In this document: positions 45,185 through 55,600 of the stretch, one piece after another
How the letters are laid out: every line of letters begins with the position of its first letter
Numbering within the stretch: the first letter of the stretch is position 1
Source of the DNA: JACRCG01 sp964524835
GTDB lineage: Bacteria > Desulfobacterota > Desulfuromonadia > Geobacterales > Pseudopelobacteraceae
Assembly: GCA_964524835.1 (NCBI GenBank)
Contig: CAZGEG010000003.1
Span: 1 to 64,000 of the forward strand
Reading direction: 5' to 3'
DNA: 64,000 bases
The notes under the pieces: model-generated
The model's input: only the letters and a program-made list of their open reading frames with translations
Database searches by the model: none
Told to the model about the DNA's origin: nothing
Translations under genes and position numbers: made by a program

Positions 45185-47491
45185 TTAGGCAGCAGAATGA
45201 CCGCTGTCATCCTGCAATTGTCTAATAACCTCCTGGAGCGTCGAAAGCCTGTACGGTTTTTGCAGGAACCCTGCCAGCCCTTTGCCGATGAACTTCTGCG
45301 TCACCTCCTGCTCGTTGAAGCCGCTCGACATGATCACCTTAACGTCCGCCCTGATTCGGCGCAGTTCGCGAAAACACTGCTCCCCGTCCATATGCGGCAT
45401 GGTCAGGTCCAGGATCACAAAATCGATATCCGGGGTGTTGCCGAATATTGCAACCGCCTCCCGGCCGTCGTTAGCGGTGATGGCAGTAAAGCCCAATTCC
45501 TTGAGCATTTCGGCGCCGATGCCACGGATCGTTTCCTCGTCGTCCACCAGCAGCACGGTACCGCTCCCCTGCAGCTGGCCTGCGTGGCTGTCGCCGTTGA
45601 ACTGGCCGGACGGACGACCGGATGCCGGGAGGAGGATCTTGAAGGTCGTTCCCCTGCCCGGCTCGCTGTAGACCTTGATCGCCCCGCGGTGTCCCCGGAC
45701 GATGCCGAGCACGGCGGCCATCCCCAGTCCGCGGCCGGTGAACTTGGTAGTGAAGAAGGGGTCAAACAGTTTCGACAGGGTTTCCTTGTCCATGCCGCAG
45801 CCGCTGTCGGCAATTTCCAGGTAGACATACAAGCCGTCCACCAGGTTTTCGTCCAGCCAGACATCTTTCAGATAGCTCCGGTCGCAGTCCATGCAGCCGG
45901 TGGTGATGGCGATGACGCCGCTCTTGTCGCCGATCGCGTCGGAGGCGTTTATGACCAGGTTCATGACGATCTGGCGCATCTGGGTGGCGTCGGCCTCCAC
46001 CGGGGGGAGCGGCTGGTACTGGTTGAGCCGCAGTATCGCCTTCTTGGAGATGGAGACCTCCAGCATGTGCAGCATCTCTTCCAGCAGCCGGTTCAGGTCG
46101 ATGCTCTCCACGACGAACTTCCCCTTGCCGGAATAGGCCAGCATCTGCTTGGCCAGGTCGGCGGCCCGGGCCGCGGCCTGTTCGATCCGGTGGAGGTTCT
46201 CGACGGCGGGGGATTCCCTGTTGACCCGCATCAGCGCCAGGTCGGCGTTGCCGATGATCGCCATGAGGATGTTGTTGAAGTCATGGGCGATGCCGCCCGC
46301 CAGCACACCGAGGCTCTCCAGTTTCTGGGCGTGCAGCATCTGCTGCTCCAGCTGGCGACGCTCATCATCGGCTCGTTTTTTTTCAGAAATGTTGTTATTT
46401 ATCTCCATGATGGCTATCGGCGAGCCTTCATGATCCCTTTGAACAACCCACTTGCTGGCGACCGTTATTTCGGATCCATCCCGTGCAGTATGCACCAGCT
46501 CGCCCTCCCAAAAACCGGTGCTGAGCAGGTGGGCGTAAATCTCATCCATGGGCGCTGGAAAACGGGTCTGCAGCAAGAGGTGAATCGCCTTTCCCACGGC
46601 ATCCTCTTTAGCCAGGCCGTACTGTCTCACCGCACCATTATTCCAGTAGGTAATCCTGTCGTCCATAGTCCGGACAATGATACTGTCATGTGCAACATCC
46701 AGAAGCTGTGCCAACTTCCTGTTCTCGTCATCAGCAAGCTTTCGCTCGGTGACATCTATAATATGACCAACCAGCGAGATCAGCCTTCCCTGAGCATCTT
46801 CGTGGCGACGTCCGGAAAGGTGTCCCCAAAAATCACCGCCGGAAGCACGTATATAGTGACGTTCCGTACTGACACTATCAATCTCTCCGCTGATCAGCAT
46901 ACGCATCAGCCCGTCGCCGCTGTCACGCTGGTCGGGGTGAACATGATCCGGGTAGCGCGAACCGATCAGTTCAGCCATTGTGCAGCCGAACAGCTCTGCC
47001 ATGCGGTCGTTGGCAACTGTAATGACACCGGCCGGGTCTACCAGAATTATGCCGGCATTGGATGATTCGAAGAGCACCTGCAGCTGCTCCTCGCGAAGCA
47101 AAATTTCATCCTCTGCCATTTTATGGAGCGTTACATCGTTGTAGACCGCGGCAATTTCAGTTGCGGAAATTTTGTAGACACTGTTCTCATAGTATCTCGA
47201 GAGGCGCTGGTCACCATAAAGCGTAGCCGGAAGTCTCTCCGGCGTACCAGAGACCCAGATTCTCCTGAGAACGTCGTACAGTCCCATTTCCACCACGCCG
47301 GGGAACACCTCGCGTATCTCCTTGCCGACAACTTCCTTAAGGGACACGTCGCTCATCTGTTCGCCGGCGCTATTCAGGTCGGAAAAGAAGAACTGCTCGC
47401 CATCAGTGGATGAGTAGATGGCGATACCGCTGGTCATGGCCTCAAACAGGGCACGAAACTTACTGTCAGAGTGGTTGATGGCTGCGTCCAT
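45185..47491 (-). CDS. PAS-hybrid histidine kinase/response regulator
   Basis: The 768-residue soluble protein has three PAS domains in its first ~380 residues (starting near residues 8, 130 and 255), then the kinase core with His in GGIAHDFNNILMAI (near 401) and ATPase boxes identical in layout to the 39657 protein. A C-terminal receiver follows, VLLVDDEETIRGI, with the Asp in VILDLTMPHMDG (near 695). No membrane segment is present, so it senses an internal signal. GGAGACCGACC precedes the ATG. It lies upstream of nifEN on the same strand, separated by the nifEN promoter. Confidence 0.9.
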   Translation of the reverse strand: MDAAINHSDSKFRALFEAMTSGIAIYSSTDGEQFFFSDLNSAGEQMSDVSLKEVVGKEIREVFPGVVEMGLYDVLRRIWVSGTPERLPATLYGDQRLSRYYENSVYKISATEIAAVYNDVTLHKMAEDEILLREEQLQVLFESSNAGIILVDPAGVITVANDRMAELFGCTMAELIGSRYPDHVHPDQRDSGDGLMRMLISGEIDSVSTERHYIRASGGDFWGHLSGRRHEDAQGRLISLVGHIIDVTERKLADDENRKLAQLLDVAHDSIIVRTMDDRITYWNNGAVRQYGLAKEDAVGKAIHLLLQTRFPAPMDEIYAHLLSTGFWEGELVHTARDGSEITVASKWVVQRDHEGSPIAIMEINNNISEKKRADDERRQLEQQMLHAQKLESLGVLAGGIAHDFNNILMAIIGNADLALMRVNRESPAVENLHRIEQAAARAADLAKQMLAYSGKGKFVVESIDLNRLLEEMLHMLEVSISKKAILRLNQYQPLPPVEADATQMRQIVMNLVINASDAIGDKSGVIAITTGCMDCDRSYLKDVWLDENLVDGLYVYLEIADSGCGMDKETLSKLFDPFFTTKFTGRGLGMAAVLGIVRGHRGAIKVYSEPGRGTTFKILLPASGRPSGQFNGDSHAGQLQGSGTVLLVDDEETIRGIGAEMLKELGFTAITANDGREAVAIFGNTPDIDFVILDLTMPHMDGEQCFRELRRIRADVKVIMSSGFNEQEVTQKFIGKGLAGFLQKPYRLSTLQEVIRQLQDDSGHSAA

Positions 47492-47587
47492 GGTCGGTCT
47501 CCGGGCGGGCGGAAGCTGTTATTGCATCATTATAACTGTACCTGACAACCACTTATATTCAATGGATTGTGCCGGCATTACTCCCAG

Positions 47588-49135
47588 CTAAGCCTGAATC
47601 TTCCTGATCGCCTCTTTCAGCGCCGGAAGCCGGTACGGCTTCTGCAGGAACCCGGCCAGCCCCTTGCCGATGAACTTCTGGACGACATCCTGTTTGTTGT
47701 AGCCGCTGGATATGATCACCTTGACTGTGGGGTTCAGCTGGCGCAATTCGCGGAAGCACTGTACTCCGTCCATGTTTGTCATGGTCAGGTCAAGGATCAC
47801 GAAGGCGATGTCGTTTATGGATTTGAATATCTCAAGCGCCTCCCGTCCGTCGTCGGCGGTGATTACCTTGAATCCCAGCTTTTCAAGCATTTCCGTGCCG
47901 ATTATGCGGATCATTTCTTCGTCATCCACCAGCAGCACCGTACCGGCTCCCTGGAGCCGGTCATTGTCATGGTCGCCGGCGAGCAGCCCGGCCGGACGGC
48001 CGGATGCAGGTAGCAGTATGGTGAAGGTCGTCCCCCTGCCCGGGTCGCTGATGACCTTGATCGCCCCGTTGTGCCCCTTGACAATGCCGAGCACGGCAGC
48101 CATACCCAGCCCCCGTCCGGTGAATTTGGTGGTATAGAAGGGGTCAAACAGTTTTGCCATCGTCTCCTTGTACATGCCGCAGCCGTTGTCGGCAATCTCA
48201 AGGTAGACATACGGACCGTCGGTCAGGTTTTCGCCCAGCCAGACATCATTCAGGTTGTTTCTGTCGCAGTTCATGCAGCCGGTGGTGATGGCGATGACGC
48301 CGCTCTTGTCGCCGATCGCCTCGGAAGCGTTGGTGACAAGGTTCATGATGATCTGGCGGATCTGGGCTGCATCGGCCTCCACCGGGGGGAGCGGCTGGTG
48401 CTGGTCGAGCCGCAGGACCGCTGTTCTGGAGATTGAAGTCTCCAGGGTGTGCAGCATCTCTCCCAGCAGGATGTTCAGGTCGATGTTTTCAACCACGTTT
48501 TTCCCCTTGCCGGAATAGGCCAGCATCTGCTTGGCCAGGTCGGCGGCGCGGGCCGCTGCCTGTTCAATCCGGTGCAGGTTCTCGATGGCGGGAGATTCCG
48601 CGCTGATCTGCATCAACGCCAGATCGGCGTTGCCGATGATCGCCATCAGAATATTGTTGAAGTCATGAGCGATGCCGCCGGCCAGTACCCCCAGGCTCTC
48701 CAGCTTCTGGGCGTAAAGTGCCTGCTGTTCCTGCTTCAGGCGTTCCTCCTCGGCATGCTTGCGCCCGGTAATGTCGGAGATGACTCCGACGAGGCCTTTC
48801 AGGCTGCCGGACTCGTCGTCGATGCGGCTGGCGGCAAGGTCTCCCCAGAAGATCGTTTTGTCCCTCCGCACGTAGCGGTACTCACCGCTGACATTGGACA
48901 CCGTTCCGGACAGGAGTCCCAGCAGATTGTTGTCGCTTTCCCGAAGATCATCCGGATGAACCACATCACGATAATTGCTTCCTGCCAGTTCTTCGGTCCG
49001 GAAGCCGAGCATTTCAGCCAGGCGCCGGTTGGCATAGGTAATGCCGCCCCGGAGGTCACAGATAAAAATGCCTGAATGCGCTGCCTCAACGATAAGGCGA
49101 AACTTCTCGTCAGAGTTGGTAATATCGCTGTTCAT
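47588..49135 (-). CDS. Single-PAS hybrid histidine kinase/response regulator
   Basis: The 515-residue protein is a shorter relative of the 45185 protein: one PAS domain (about residues 8-130, SGIFICDLRGGITYANRRLAEMLGF), the kinase core with GGIAHDFNNILMAI (His near 158) and DNGCGMYKETMAKLFDPFYTTK, and a receiver with VLLVDDEEMIRII and VILDLTMTNMDG. The usual proline after the phospho-Asp motif (TMP) is replaced by Asn. It is cytoplasmic. The ATG at 49133-49135 follows TTGGAGATACC. It lies 96 bp upstream of the three-PAS kinase on the same strand; they may be cotranscribed. Confidence 0.9.
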   Translation of the reverse strand: MNSDITNSDEKFRLIVEAAHSGIFICDLRGGITYANRRLAEMLGFRTEELAGSNYRDVVHPDDLRESDNNLLGLLSGTVSNVSGEYRYVRRDKTIFWGDLAASRIDDESGSLKGLVGVISDITGRKHAEEERLKQEQQALYAQKLESLGVLAGGIAHDFNNILMAIIGNADLALMQISAESPAIENLHRIEQAAARAADLAKQMLAYSGKGKNVVENIDLNILLGEMLHTLETSISRTAVLRLDQHQPLPPVEADAAQIRQIIMNLVTNASEAIGDKSGVIAITTGCMNCDRNNLNDVWLGENLTDGPYVYLEIADNGCGMYKETMAKLFDPFYTTKFTGRGLGMAAVLGIVKGHNGAIKVISDPGRGTTFTILLPASGRPAGLLAGDHDNDRLQGAGTVLLVDDEEMIRIIGTEMLEKLGFKVITADDGREALEIFKSINDIAFVILDLTMTNMDGVQCFRELRQLNPTVKVIISSGYNKQDVVQKFIGKGLAGFLQKPYRLPALKEAIRKIQA

Positions 49136-49211
49136 GTGGTATCTCCAAACAGTCATCAACAGAATATGCTAATGATGTGACTATACCTGAAATTGCCCTC
49201 AGATCAAAAGA

Positions 49212-49352
49212 TTACTTGCCATTACCCCATGTTTTGTCGGCAACGGCACCATGCTCCCACATCCCCGGGGACATACTTCCGGCGGATGAACCGGTTGTCC
49301 CCGCGAGCATTTCAGTTTTTCCCGGAGGAATATCGTTACGCCGGCATGGCAT
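49212..49352 (-). CDS. Possible small protein of 46 residues
   Basis: This short frame begins MPCRRNDIPPGKTEMLAG and ends in MWEHGAVADKTWGNGK. A strong ribosome site, CGGAGGAG, lies four bases before its ATG, which is unusual for a chance frame. It sits in the gap between the rhomboid gene and the kinase, 76 bases upstream of the kinase, same strand. I do not recognise the sequence; it has no signal peptide or membrane segment. It may be a leader peptide, a small regulator or a chance frame. The rest of the 49136-49382 gap shows no clear element. Confidence 0.35.
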   Translation of the reverse strand: MPCRRNDIPPGKTEMLAGTTGSSAGSMSPGMWEHGAVADKTWGNGK

Positions 49353-49382
49353 TTCTCCTCCGTAGTGGTTATAGTTGCATCC

Positions 49383-50324
49383 ATGGACCTTACAGACCAT
49401 CCGCATAATGACGAAAAGAGCCCATGGAAACCGGTCTTCCCGGCACACGGGGCCATTCCGACCAAAGGTCAGGCAAAAGGCTTGGCGCTCGTGTTGGACT
49501 CCCGCTCCATCCCCTGCTGCATCGACTCCGACGGATCCGGGTGGCAACTGCTGGTGCCGGAGCAGCAGCTGGAGAGCGCCCGCAGGGAGCTGCTCCTGTA
49601 CGAAGAGGCAAACGCCAACTGGCCGCCTCCCCTCCCGGAAGCGCGCCAGCTGATTGAGAACACGCTGCCGACCCTTTCGGTCCTGATCCTCCTGGCGACC
49701 TTTCACAACCTGAGCCTCCTCGGGATTTCACTCCCCGGTCGCGGCATACTGGACCTGAACGAACTCGGCGCGACCCACGCCGGAGAAATTCTCGACGGCC
49801 GGCTGTGGCGGTGCGTTACCGCCCTTACCCTGCATGCAGACATGATGCATCTGCTCAGCAACCTGACGATCGGTGGGTTTTTTATCATTCTGCTTTGCCG
49901 TGAACTCGGCTCGGGCTTGGCCTGGAGTCTGCTCCTCTGTTCCGGTACTCTCGGCAATCTCGTCAACGCCCTGGTACAGTCACCGGCGCACCGTTCTGTA
50001 GGCGCGTCAACCGCCGTTTTCGGTGCGGTAGGCATCCTGGCGGCCATCAGCATGGTGCGCTACCGCCATATCATGAGGCGGCGCTGGTTCATACCGGTCG
50101 CGGCAGGATTGGCCCTGCTGGCGATTCTGGGCACCGAGGGGAAAAATACCGACCTGGGCGCACATCTGTTCGGCTTCTGCATCGGTGCACTCCTTGGGAT
50201 GCGGGTGGAAACTCTGCTGGGGAAATACGGCCGGCCGGGGGGAGTTCTGAATCTCCTGCTTGCGGTTCTGAGCATGGCCCTGGTGGGGGGGGCCTGGTGG
50301 GCGGCGATAGTGTGGGGAGGATAA
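49383..50324 (+). CDS. Rhomboid-family intramembrane serine protease
   Basis: The 313-residue protein has a soluble N-terminus of about 75 residues followed by six or seven membrane segments. Rhomboid landmarks are present: the H..N motif in ADMMHLLSNLTIGG, the catalytic Ser in SVGASTAVFGAVG (GxSx form) and the catalytic His in LGAHLFGFCIGALLG. It should cut membrane proteins within the bilayer. The N-terminal part (GLALVLDSRSIPCCIDSD, then LLVPEQQLESARRELLLYEE) resembles DUF2007, a small domain often fused to membrane proteins. The start is uncertain: ATG at 49383 or a GTG at 49365, and neither has a good ribosome site. Confidence 0.88.
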   Translation: MDLTDHPHNDEKSPWKPVFPAHGAIPTKGQAKGLALVLDSRSIPCCIDSDGSGWQLLVPEQQLESARRELLLYEEANANWPPPLPEARQLIENTLPTLSVLILLATFHNLSLLGISLPGRGILDLNELGATHAGEILDGRLWRCVTALTLHADMMHLLSNLTIGGFFIILLCRELGSGLAWSLLLCSGTLGNLVNALVQSPAHRSVGASTAVFGAVGILAAISMVRYRHIMRRRWFIPVAAGLALLAILGTEGKNTDLGAHLFGFCIGALLGMRVETLLGKYGRPGGVLNLLLAVLSMALVGGAWWAAIVWGG

Positions 50325-50423
50325 TGCGGGCGTTCACGACCACCGTGAATCCTCGCCTCTTTACAAACCACGTTGCAGTCAGCTATGTTGTCCCGATGAA
50401 ATTATCTACAGGAGGAACAGTGC

Positions 50424-50948
50424 ATGTCTGACATCAAGGGGACAAAAACGGAACAGAACCTGAAGGACGCCTTTGCCGGGGAATCACAGGCCCGCAACAA
50501 GTACACCTACTTCGCTTCGGCAGCGAAGAAGGAAGGGTACGAAAAAATCGCCGCCATATTCCTGGAGACAGCCGAAAACGAGAAGGAACATGCCAAGCTC
50601 CATTTCAAACACCTCTCCGGCATCGGCACAACCGCCGACAACCTGAGGGCTGCGGCCGCCGGTGAAACCGATGAATTTACGGACATGTACCCGCGCATGG
50701 CCCGCGAAGCAAAGGAAGAGGGGTTCGCGGAGATCGCTTTCCTGTTCGAATCCATCGGCAGGATCGAAAAGCACCATCAGGAGCGCTACCAGAGGTTGCT
50801 GGAGGAGCTGGAAGCCGGCACGATCTTCTCCAAGGGTGAGAAGGTCAGCTGGAAATGCATGAACTGCGGCCACATCCACGAAGGGACAGAAGCGCTCAAA
50901 ATCTGCCCGGTCTGCAAGCATCCCCAGGCCTACTTCGAGATGATCTGA
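50424..50948 (+). CDS. rbr: Rubrerythrin
   Basis: The 174-residue protein detoxifies hydrogen peroxide in anaerobes. A four-helix diiron domain with the Glu/His ligands (FAGESQARNKYTYFA, ETAENEKEHA, EAKEEGFAEIAFLFESIGRIEKHH) is followed by a C-terminal rubredoxin domain with CMNCG and CPVCK (about residues 145-165). Length and domain order are those of classical rubrerythrin. AGGAGGAACAGTGC precedes the ATG, and a strong terminator follows. It is a single-gene unit and suits an anaerobe that fixes nitrogen. Confidence 0.96.
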   Translation: MSDIKGTKTEQNLKDAFAGESQARNKYTYFASAAKKEGYEKIAAIFLETAENEKEHAKLHFKHLSGIGTTADNLRAAAAGETDEFTDMYPRMAREAKEEGFAEIAFLFESIGRIEKHHQERYQRLLEELEAGTIFSKGEKVSWKCMNCGHIHEGTEALKICPVCKHPQAYFEMI

Positions 50949-50973
50949 CGGCAGCAAACATGGCTGAACACGG

Positions 50974-51007
50974 CAGGCCGGGAGGAAATTCCTCCCGGCC
51001 TGTTTTT
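50974..51007 (+). terminator. Rho-independent terminator after rubrerythrin
   Basis: CAGGCCGGGAGG pairs with CCTCCCGGCCTG around AAATT, followed by TTTTT. The perfect 12-bp stem and T-run lie 25 bases after the rubrerythrin stop. Confidence 0.92.
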
Positions 51008-51042
51008 GTGCCGGAGCTGAAACATGGTGGTTTCGGCAATGC

Positions 51043-52317
51043 TTATCCGAAGCGGTAGATCTGTGCGCCGTTTTCATAGAGCTCGATTGGACCGTCCTGG
51101 GATACCTTGATCACCTTGCCGAAATGTGAAGCGGCGCAGGCGGCCGTGGTCCTCCCGCCGCCGGTCACCATTTCCCGGGCGTGGGACGTATCGATGATGA
51201 AACCGGTATCAACAAGCTTCCCCTTCGCGTTGAACACGGTGATGCCGTCCGATGACAGGATCCTGAGGAGTGTCCCCGACTGTTTCAGCTCGCCGACGCT
51301 TCTCTTTTTCACCCGCTCTATCAGCAGCCGGCCAATCGGGTCGGCGCCGCCGACGGCCCCTTTTTTCAGCTCGGCGAGTTTCCGTCCGCTCCCACCGTAC
51401 ACCATGACCACCGTACCATAGCGCATCTTTGAAAGTGCATAGAGCGTCCAGATGAGATCCTCCGCCGCCTCCGGCTCGATGCTGCTCGAGAGGAACGCCC
51501 GGAAGATGTCCGGATCAAAGAGGCTCCACATCCCTTTTCTCCGCACCATGATCCGGGCCGGGCTGGTGAGCACCTCGATATCCGAGGCTTCGTTCACCGT
51601 GACGGCAAACGCGCCCGCCCCGCTTCTCCTGATGATGGAAAACAGCTCCCGCTGGGTCTGCCGCTCCACCTCGTTCAGGAGGGCGGTGCCGGACAGCGTG
51701 ACGATGCCGTTCACCTGCAGCTGGATGCCGGCCAGGAAGAACAGGTTGGTGCCGTCGATGAAGCGATAGGTCAGGGGGTTGTCAAAAAAACCGGGGGCGA
51801 TGCTCTGCGAACTTTTCAGCGGGACCAGCGTGTGTTTGCGCTGTTTCATCACGGAACGGAGTTCAGCCGGGGTCGTGCGATGGATGATGACGCCGGTGGT
51901 GGCCGGCTTTCCTTCGTATTTCTGGTAGGAGAGGCCCTTTAACAGCTGGATCAGCTGCTGGATCGGCCAGAACCCCTTACGATGATCCCCGCGCAGGGCG
52001 CGGGCCACCGTGATGTCCATGATGGAGGAAAGCAGGGCCGTCCTGAATTGCGCCGCATACCCCTCCTGCCTGAAGCCGCTGTACAGCATGGCAAACGCGG
52101 TCAGCAGCTCGCCGCAGAACGATTCTTCCAGCCTGGTGAACGGGATGTTTTTTCGCGTGGCGCTGAAAACAAACTCCCGCCCGTCCGTCACGACCGGCAG
52201 GGAAATAGTATGCCCCTCATGCTGCGGATGCTCGGCAACTGGAGAAAGGACGACCGCCGCGCCACCTAGAAAAGAGCTGATGTTACCGCTCATCGCCTCA
52301 AAAATTGTCATCGGCAT
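51043..52317 (-). CDS. Protein with degenerate diadenylate-cyclase-like (DACNV-type?) domain
   Basis: The 424-residue cytoplasmic protein is not a standard family to me, but its last ~70 residues resemble the DisA/DAC nucleotide-binding fold: SSDGITVFNAKGKLVDTGFI (DGA position, near residue 359), then GGGRTTAACAASHFGKVIKVSQDG (where cyclases have GTRHRAA..., near 389), then PIELYENG. The catalytic DGA and RHR are changed to DGI and RTT, so cyclase activity is doubtful, and ligand sensing is more likely. I recall related predicted sensor domains named DACNV. The first 280 residues are unrecognised. It lies upstream of and divergent from a restriction-modification cassette, so a defence role is conceivable. 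Confidence 0.5.
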   Translation of the reverse strand: MPMTIFEAMSGNISSFLGGAAVVLSPVAEHPQHEGHTISLPVVTDGREFVFSATRKNIPFTRLEESFCGELLTAFAMLYSGFRQEGYAAQFRTALLSSIMDITVARALRGDHRKGFWPIQQLIQLLKGLSYQKYEGKPATTGVIIHRTTPAELRSVMKQRKHTLVPLKSSQSIAPGFFDNPLTYRFIDGTNLFFLAGIQLQVNGIVTLSGTALLNEVERQTQRELFSIIRRSGAGAFAVTVNEASDIEVLTSPARIMVRRKGMWSLFDPDIFRAFLSSSIEPEAAEDLIWTLYALSKMRYGTVVMVYGGSGRKLAELKKGAVGGADPIGRLLIERVKKRSVGELKQSGTLLRILSSDGITVFNAKGKLVDTGFIIDTSHAREMVTGGGRTTAACAASHFGKVIKVSQDGPIELYENGAQIYRFG

Positions 52318-52689
52318 CGGTTCGGGACCTCCACGGAATACTAACCGTCTGCACTATACACTCCTGCGCTTGTGGCGACAATACATGTGAAACAAATTTG
52401 TTTTACAACAAAACTGTCTTAGTTCAACATTGAATACAGGATGCACAATCTTGAATTAACCTTGCGAAAATGCTTAGGATTGATTATACAAGCTTCGTAA
52501 CCATAGAAGCTGGAGAAACGATATTGTCCAACAGAAAGCTGCTAATATAACTCTTAAAATCAGGAATTGACGACATCGATGATTCTTGTTACGACGTATT
52601 CTGCTACAGACATCTGATATAATTAAGCAACATGATTTGTTAGCGATATTCGGGCGTTTTCCAATCCATCCAACTTGGGCAGAAGCAAT
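52318..52689. other. AT-rich divergent intergenic region
   Basis: The 372-base gap between the DAC-like gene and the methylase is clearly AT-richer than its surroundings. It must hold both divergent promoters but none is certain. A perfect palindrome AAACAAATTTGTTT lies at 52390-52403 and could be an operator. I see no convincing gene or RNA. Confidence 0.4.
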
Positions 52690-55600
52690 ATGAGCGGTTT
52701 GATCGACATCAAATTCAGAGACGAGTTGAATGGCCTGGAAATGCTCCCCGCCGATGGTGCGCAGACGAGTCTTTTTTTTGTCGCTGACAAAGAATCCGCC
52801 GAAGCACACATCCGGATTGCGCTGGAGCAAGCAGAGTCCTATGAAGCCCATGCTGTTTTCTTCCGAGTGTTTCCCGAAGGCGATAAACGTTCTCCAATCC
52901 CCCAGATTTATGTTTATCACGATACCGATCTTTCCCTGAATGAGTCTCGCTACGCCAGGATACATCTCCGCCTCTGGAATGCCGGAGTTGTTCCTTTGCT
53001 GTTTATTCTAACAGCCGGACAGGTAAAGATTATCAATTGCAGACAAGAACCGGCGATTGACAAGACCACGAATGGCCCCGTCTACACCCCCTTCATCATG
53101 CTTGAAAAGATGGTGGCTGCCAATCGGGCGTTTGTCGCCCGCGAAGTCGCCGCCGGAACACTTTGGGAAGACCCAAAATTCAAGAAAGAATTTGCGCTTG
53201 AGAAGACCGCCTACTACAAGCTGCTCAATCATCTCAATATATTCAGACAGAAACTGCTTAAGTTTAGAATAATGTCAGAGCCGACCGTTAATCGCATTCT
53301 GGTCATGGCGATACTCGTCAAGTACCTTAATGACCGGAAGGACTCTGCCGAGAATCGGGTTTTTGAACAAGGCTTCCTGCGCCGTTTTTCCCATGCAAAC
53401 AATGATGATCTTGAAGCTATTTTCCGCGAAAAGGGGAGCTGCATCAGGCTGTTTGACCATTTAAGCGGGCAATTCAACGGCGGCATCTTTGTATTGACCA
53501 ACAATGAAAGAGCCGAGTTGGGACAGGCCGATCTTTCACCTATAGCAGACTTCTTGAAGGGCAATCTGGACCCAAGCAGCGGCCAGATGTGGATCTGGCA
53601 GCTCTATTCGTTTCAGGATCTCCCGGTTGAATTAATCAGCAATATTTATGAGGAGTTCCTTGCAAAGAAAGATGCCAAGACAAAGAAAAAGGGCTTGGAG
53701 ACAAAAGACACAAACAAAGAAGGCCATTCAAGCGACAAGGGTGTTGTCTATACCCCTCCCATGCTGGTCGATTTTCTGCTGGATCAGTGTCTGCCCCTTA
53801 AGGCTGAAACCCTTTCCTGGAAGATTCTCGACCCGGCGTGCGGCTCGGGCATTTTTCTGGTGGGCGCCTTCAAACGTCTCATACAGTGCTGGCGTATTGC
53901 CAATAACTGGAAACAGCCGACTCATCTCGACCTGAAGGAAATCCTGAAAAACTGTATTTTCGGATTCGATGAGAAACCAGAGGCTGTTTTGATCACGGCA
54001 TTCAGCCTCTGTGTGGCGCTCTGCGACGAGTTGGAACCGCTGGTTATCTGGAAGGAACTCAAATTCGACAACCTGCAAAAGCGGAATCTGCTGGCCAAGG
54101 ATTTCTTTGAAATTATTGAGTCGGGAAAATTCGATAGTCACTTTGACCTGATTATCGGGAATCCCCCTTTTGAAAGTAAGCTGACGACACCCGCCGCCAA
54201 GAGAGTTGAAGCTACCAGCGTCGTTAATCGTCCCAAACTCCCGGATACCCAGCTTGCTCTCCTCTTCCTTGAGCAATCATTCCGGCTTGCCCGCAAAGAT
54301 GCGGCTGTGTGCCTGATCCAGCCAGCCGGACCGCTGCTCTACAACGGCAACGCACTGCCATTCCGTGGCTATCTGTTCGATCAATTCGCCATCAATCAGG
54401 TATTTGATTTCACTCCGTTGGAAGGAGCGCTTTTTTCAAAGGCACAGGTTGCGGCAGCAGCAATAATCGGACGCAATGCCCCGGCAACAGAAGATAAAAT
54501 CTTGCACGTAACCTTCCGCAGAACCAGGGCGATCAAGGAAAAGTTGCTGTTCGAGCTGGACCCGTATGATTTTCACTGGATTGCCCGCAATTCCATAGCT
54601 AAGCGTCAGTATGTCTGGAAGGCCAATTTGCTTGGCGGAGGTCGGCTCCACCGGATGCTGGAACGTTTGTTTGCTGATACTCCTACGTTGGGTGAATATC
54701 TGGAGCAAAAGAGAGAGAATGATGGCTGGCAATTTGGTGAGGGGTTTAGTGTTGGGAGCGGTAATCAGCAAAAGAAACTGTCTGATATAAAAGCGATCAC
54801 TGTCTTGCCATCTGATGAAATTGATTCTCAAATTGAATACATGACCGTACTTGAAGACGCTTCCTGGATTACAGCAAAACCCAATGTTCCTCCAGTCGCA
54901 TTGTCACAAAAAGGCATAGATTGGAATGAAGTTAAGCCATGTGAAGAACTATACTTTGAGAGATCACGCAGTCGTAACCGTCTCATATTCTCACCTCCAC
55001 ATGTTCTCATCAGAGAAAAAGTGGAAAGTTTGGCAATTCCTGCGTCATTTACTGAAGAATATCTAGTTTTCAGCAAACAGATAATCGGAGTCCACGCACC
55101 TCAAAAAGATACAGATAAGCTTCTTGAGCTTGCTGACCGATTAAATAATTCAGGGTTATATGGCGTCTTAGCTGCAGTGGTAAGCGGTAGAATGCTCGTT
55201 GGACGTGCGTCGTCGATTCTGAAAAGCGATATTATGGAACTTCCCTATCCTGATGAAACGCAGGATATTGATCTCAGCTTCTGGGAGCAAGCCCTTGTCG
55301 ATGATATCGGTAATCACCTCATTGATTTCCGACGAAGCGGAGAAAAATCCTCCATTCTCTCCAAAGCGAATCGTTCAGACCTACGCAGCTTCGGTGAAAT
55401 GTACTGCAACATCCTCAATCCCGTGTACAAAGAGTTCCGCCCGCTATCACCAATCCTAATGGGCTCTTTCATCTGCTACCCGTTCTGCTTCGGCGACACA
55501 CCTCAAATTGCATTACCGCAAGGAGACACCGTTGTTCCCTATCTTGAGGAGTTGCTCCATCACCAACCTGGCAGTCGTCTGTTCATAAACCGCATTCTTC

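Noticed and set aside
44912..47065. 717-codon plus-strand frame across the nifEN start and the three-PAS kinase
   Set aside because: It runs antisense to two well-supported genes and their promoter; its protein shows only complement-like low-complexity patterns.
52474..52965. 163-codon minus-strand frame overlapping the methylase start
   Set aside because: More than half lies antisense to the methylase, the rest is AT-rich intergenic DNA, and there is no ribosome site.
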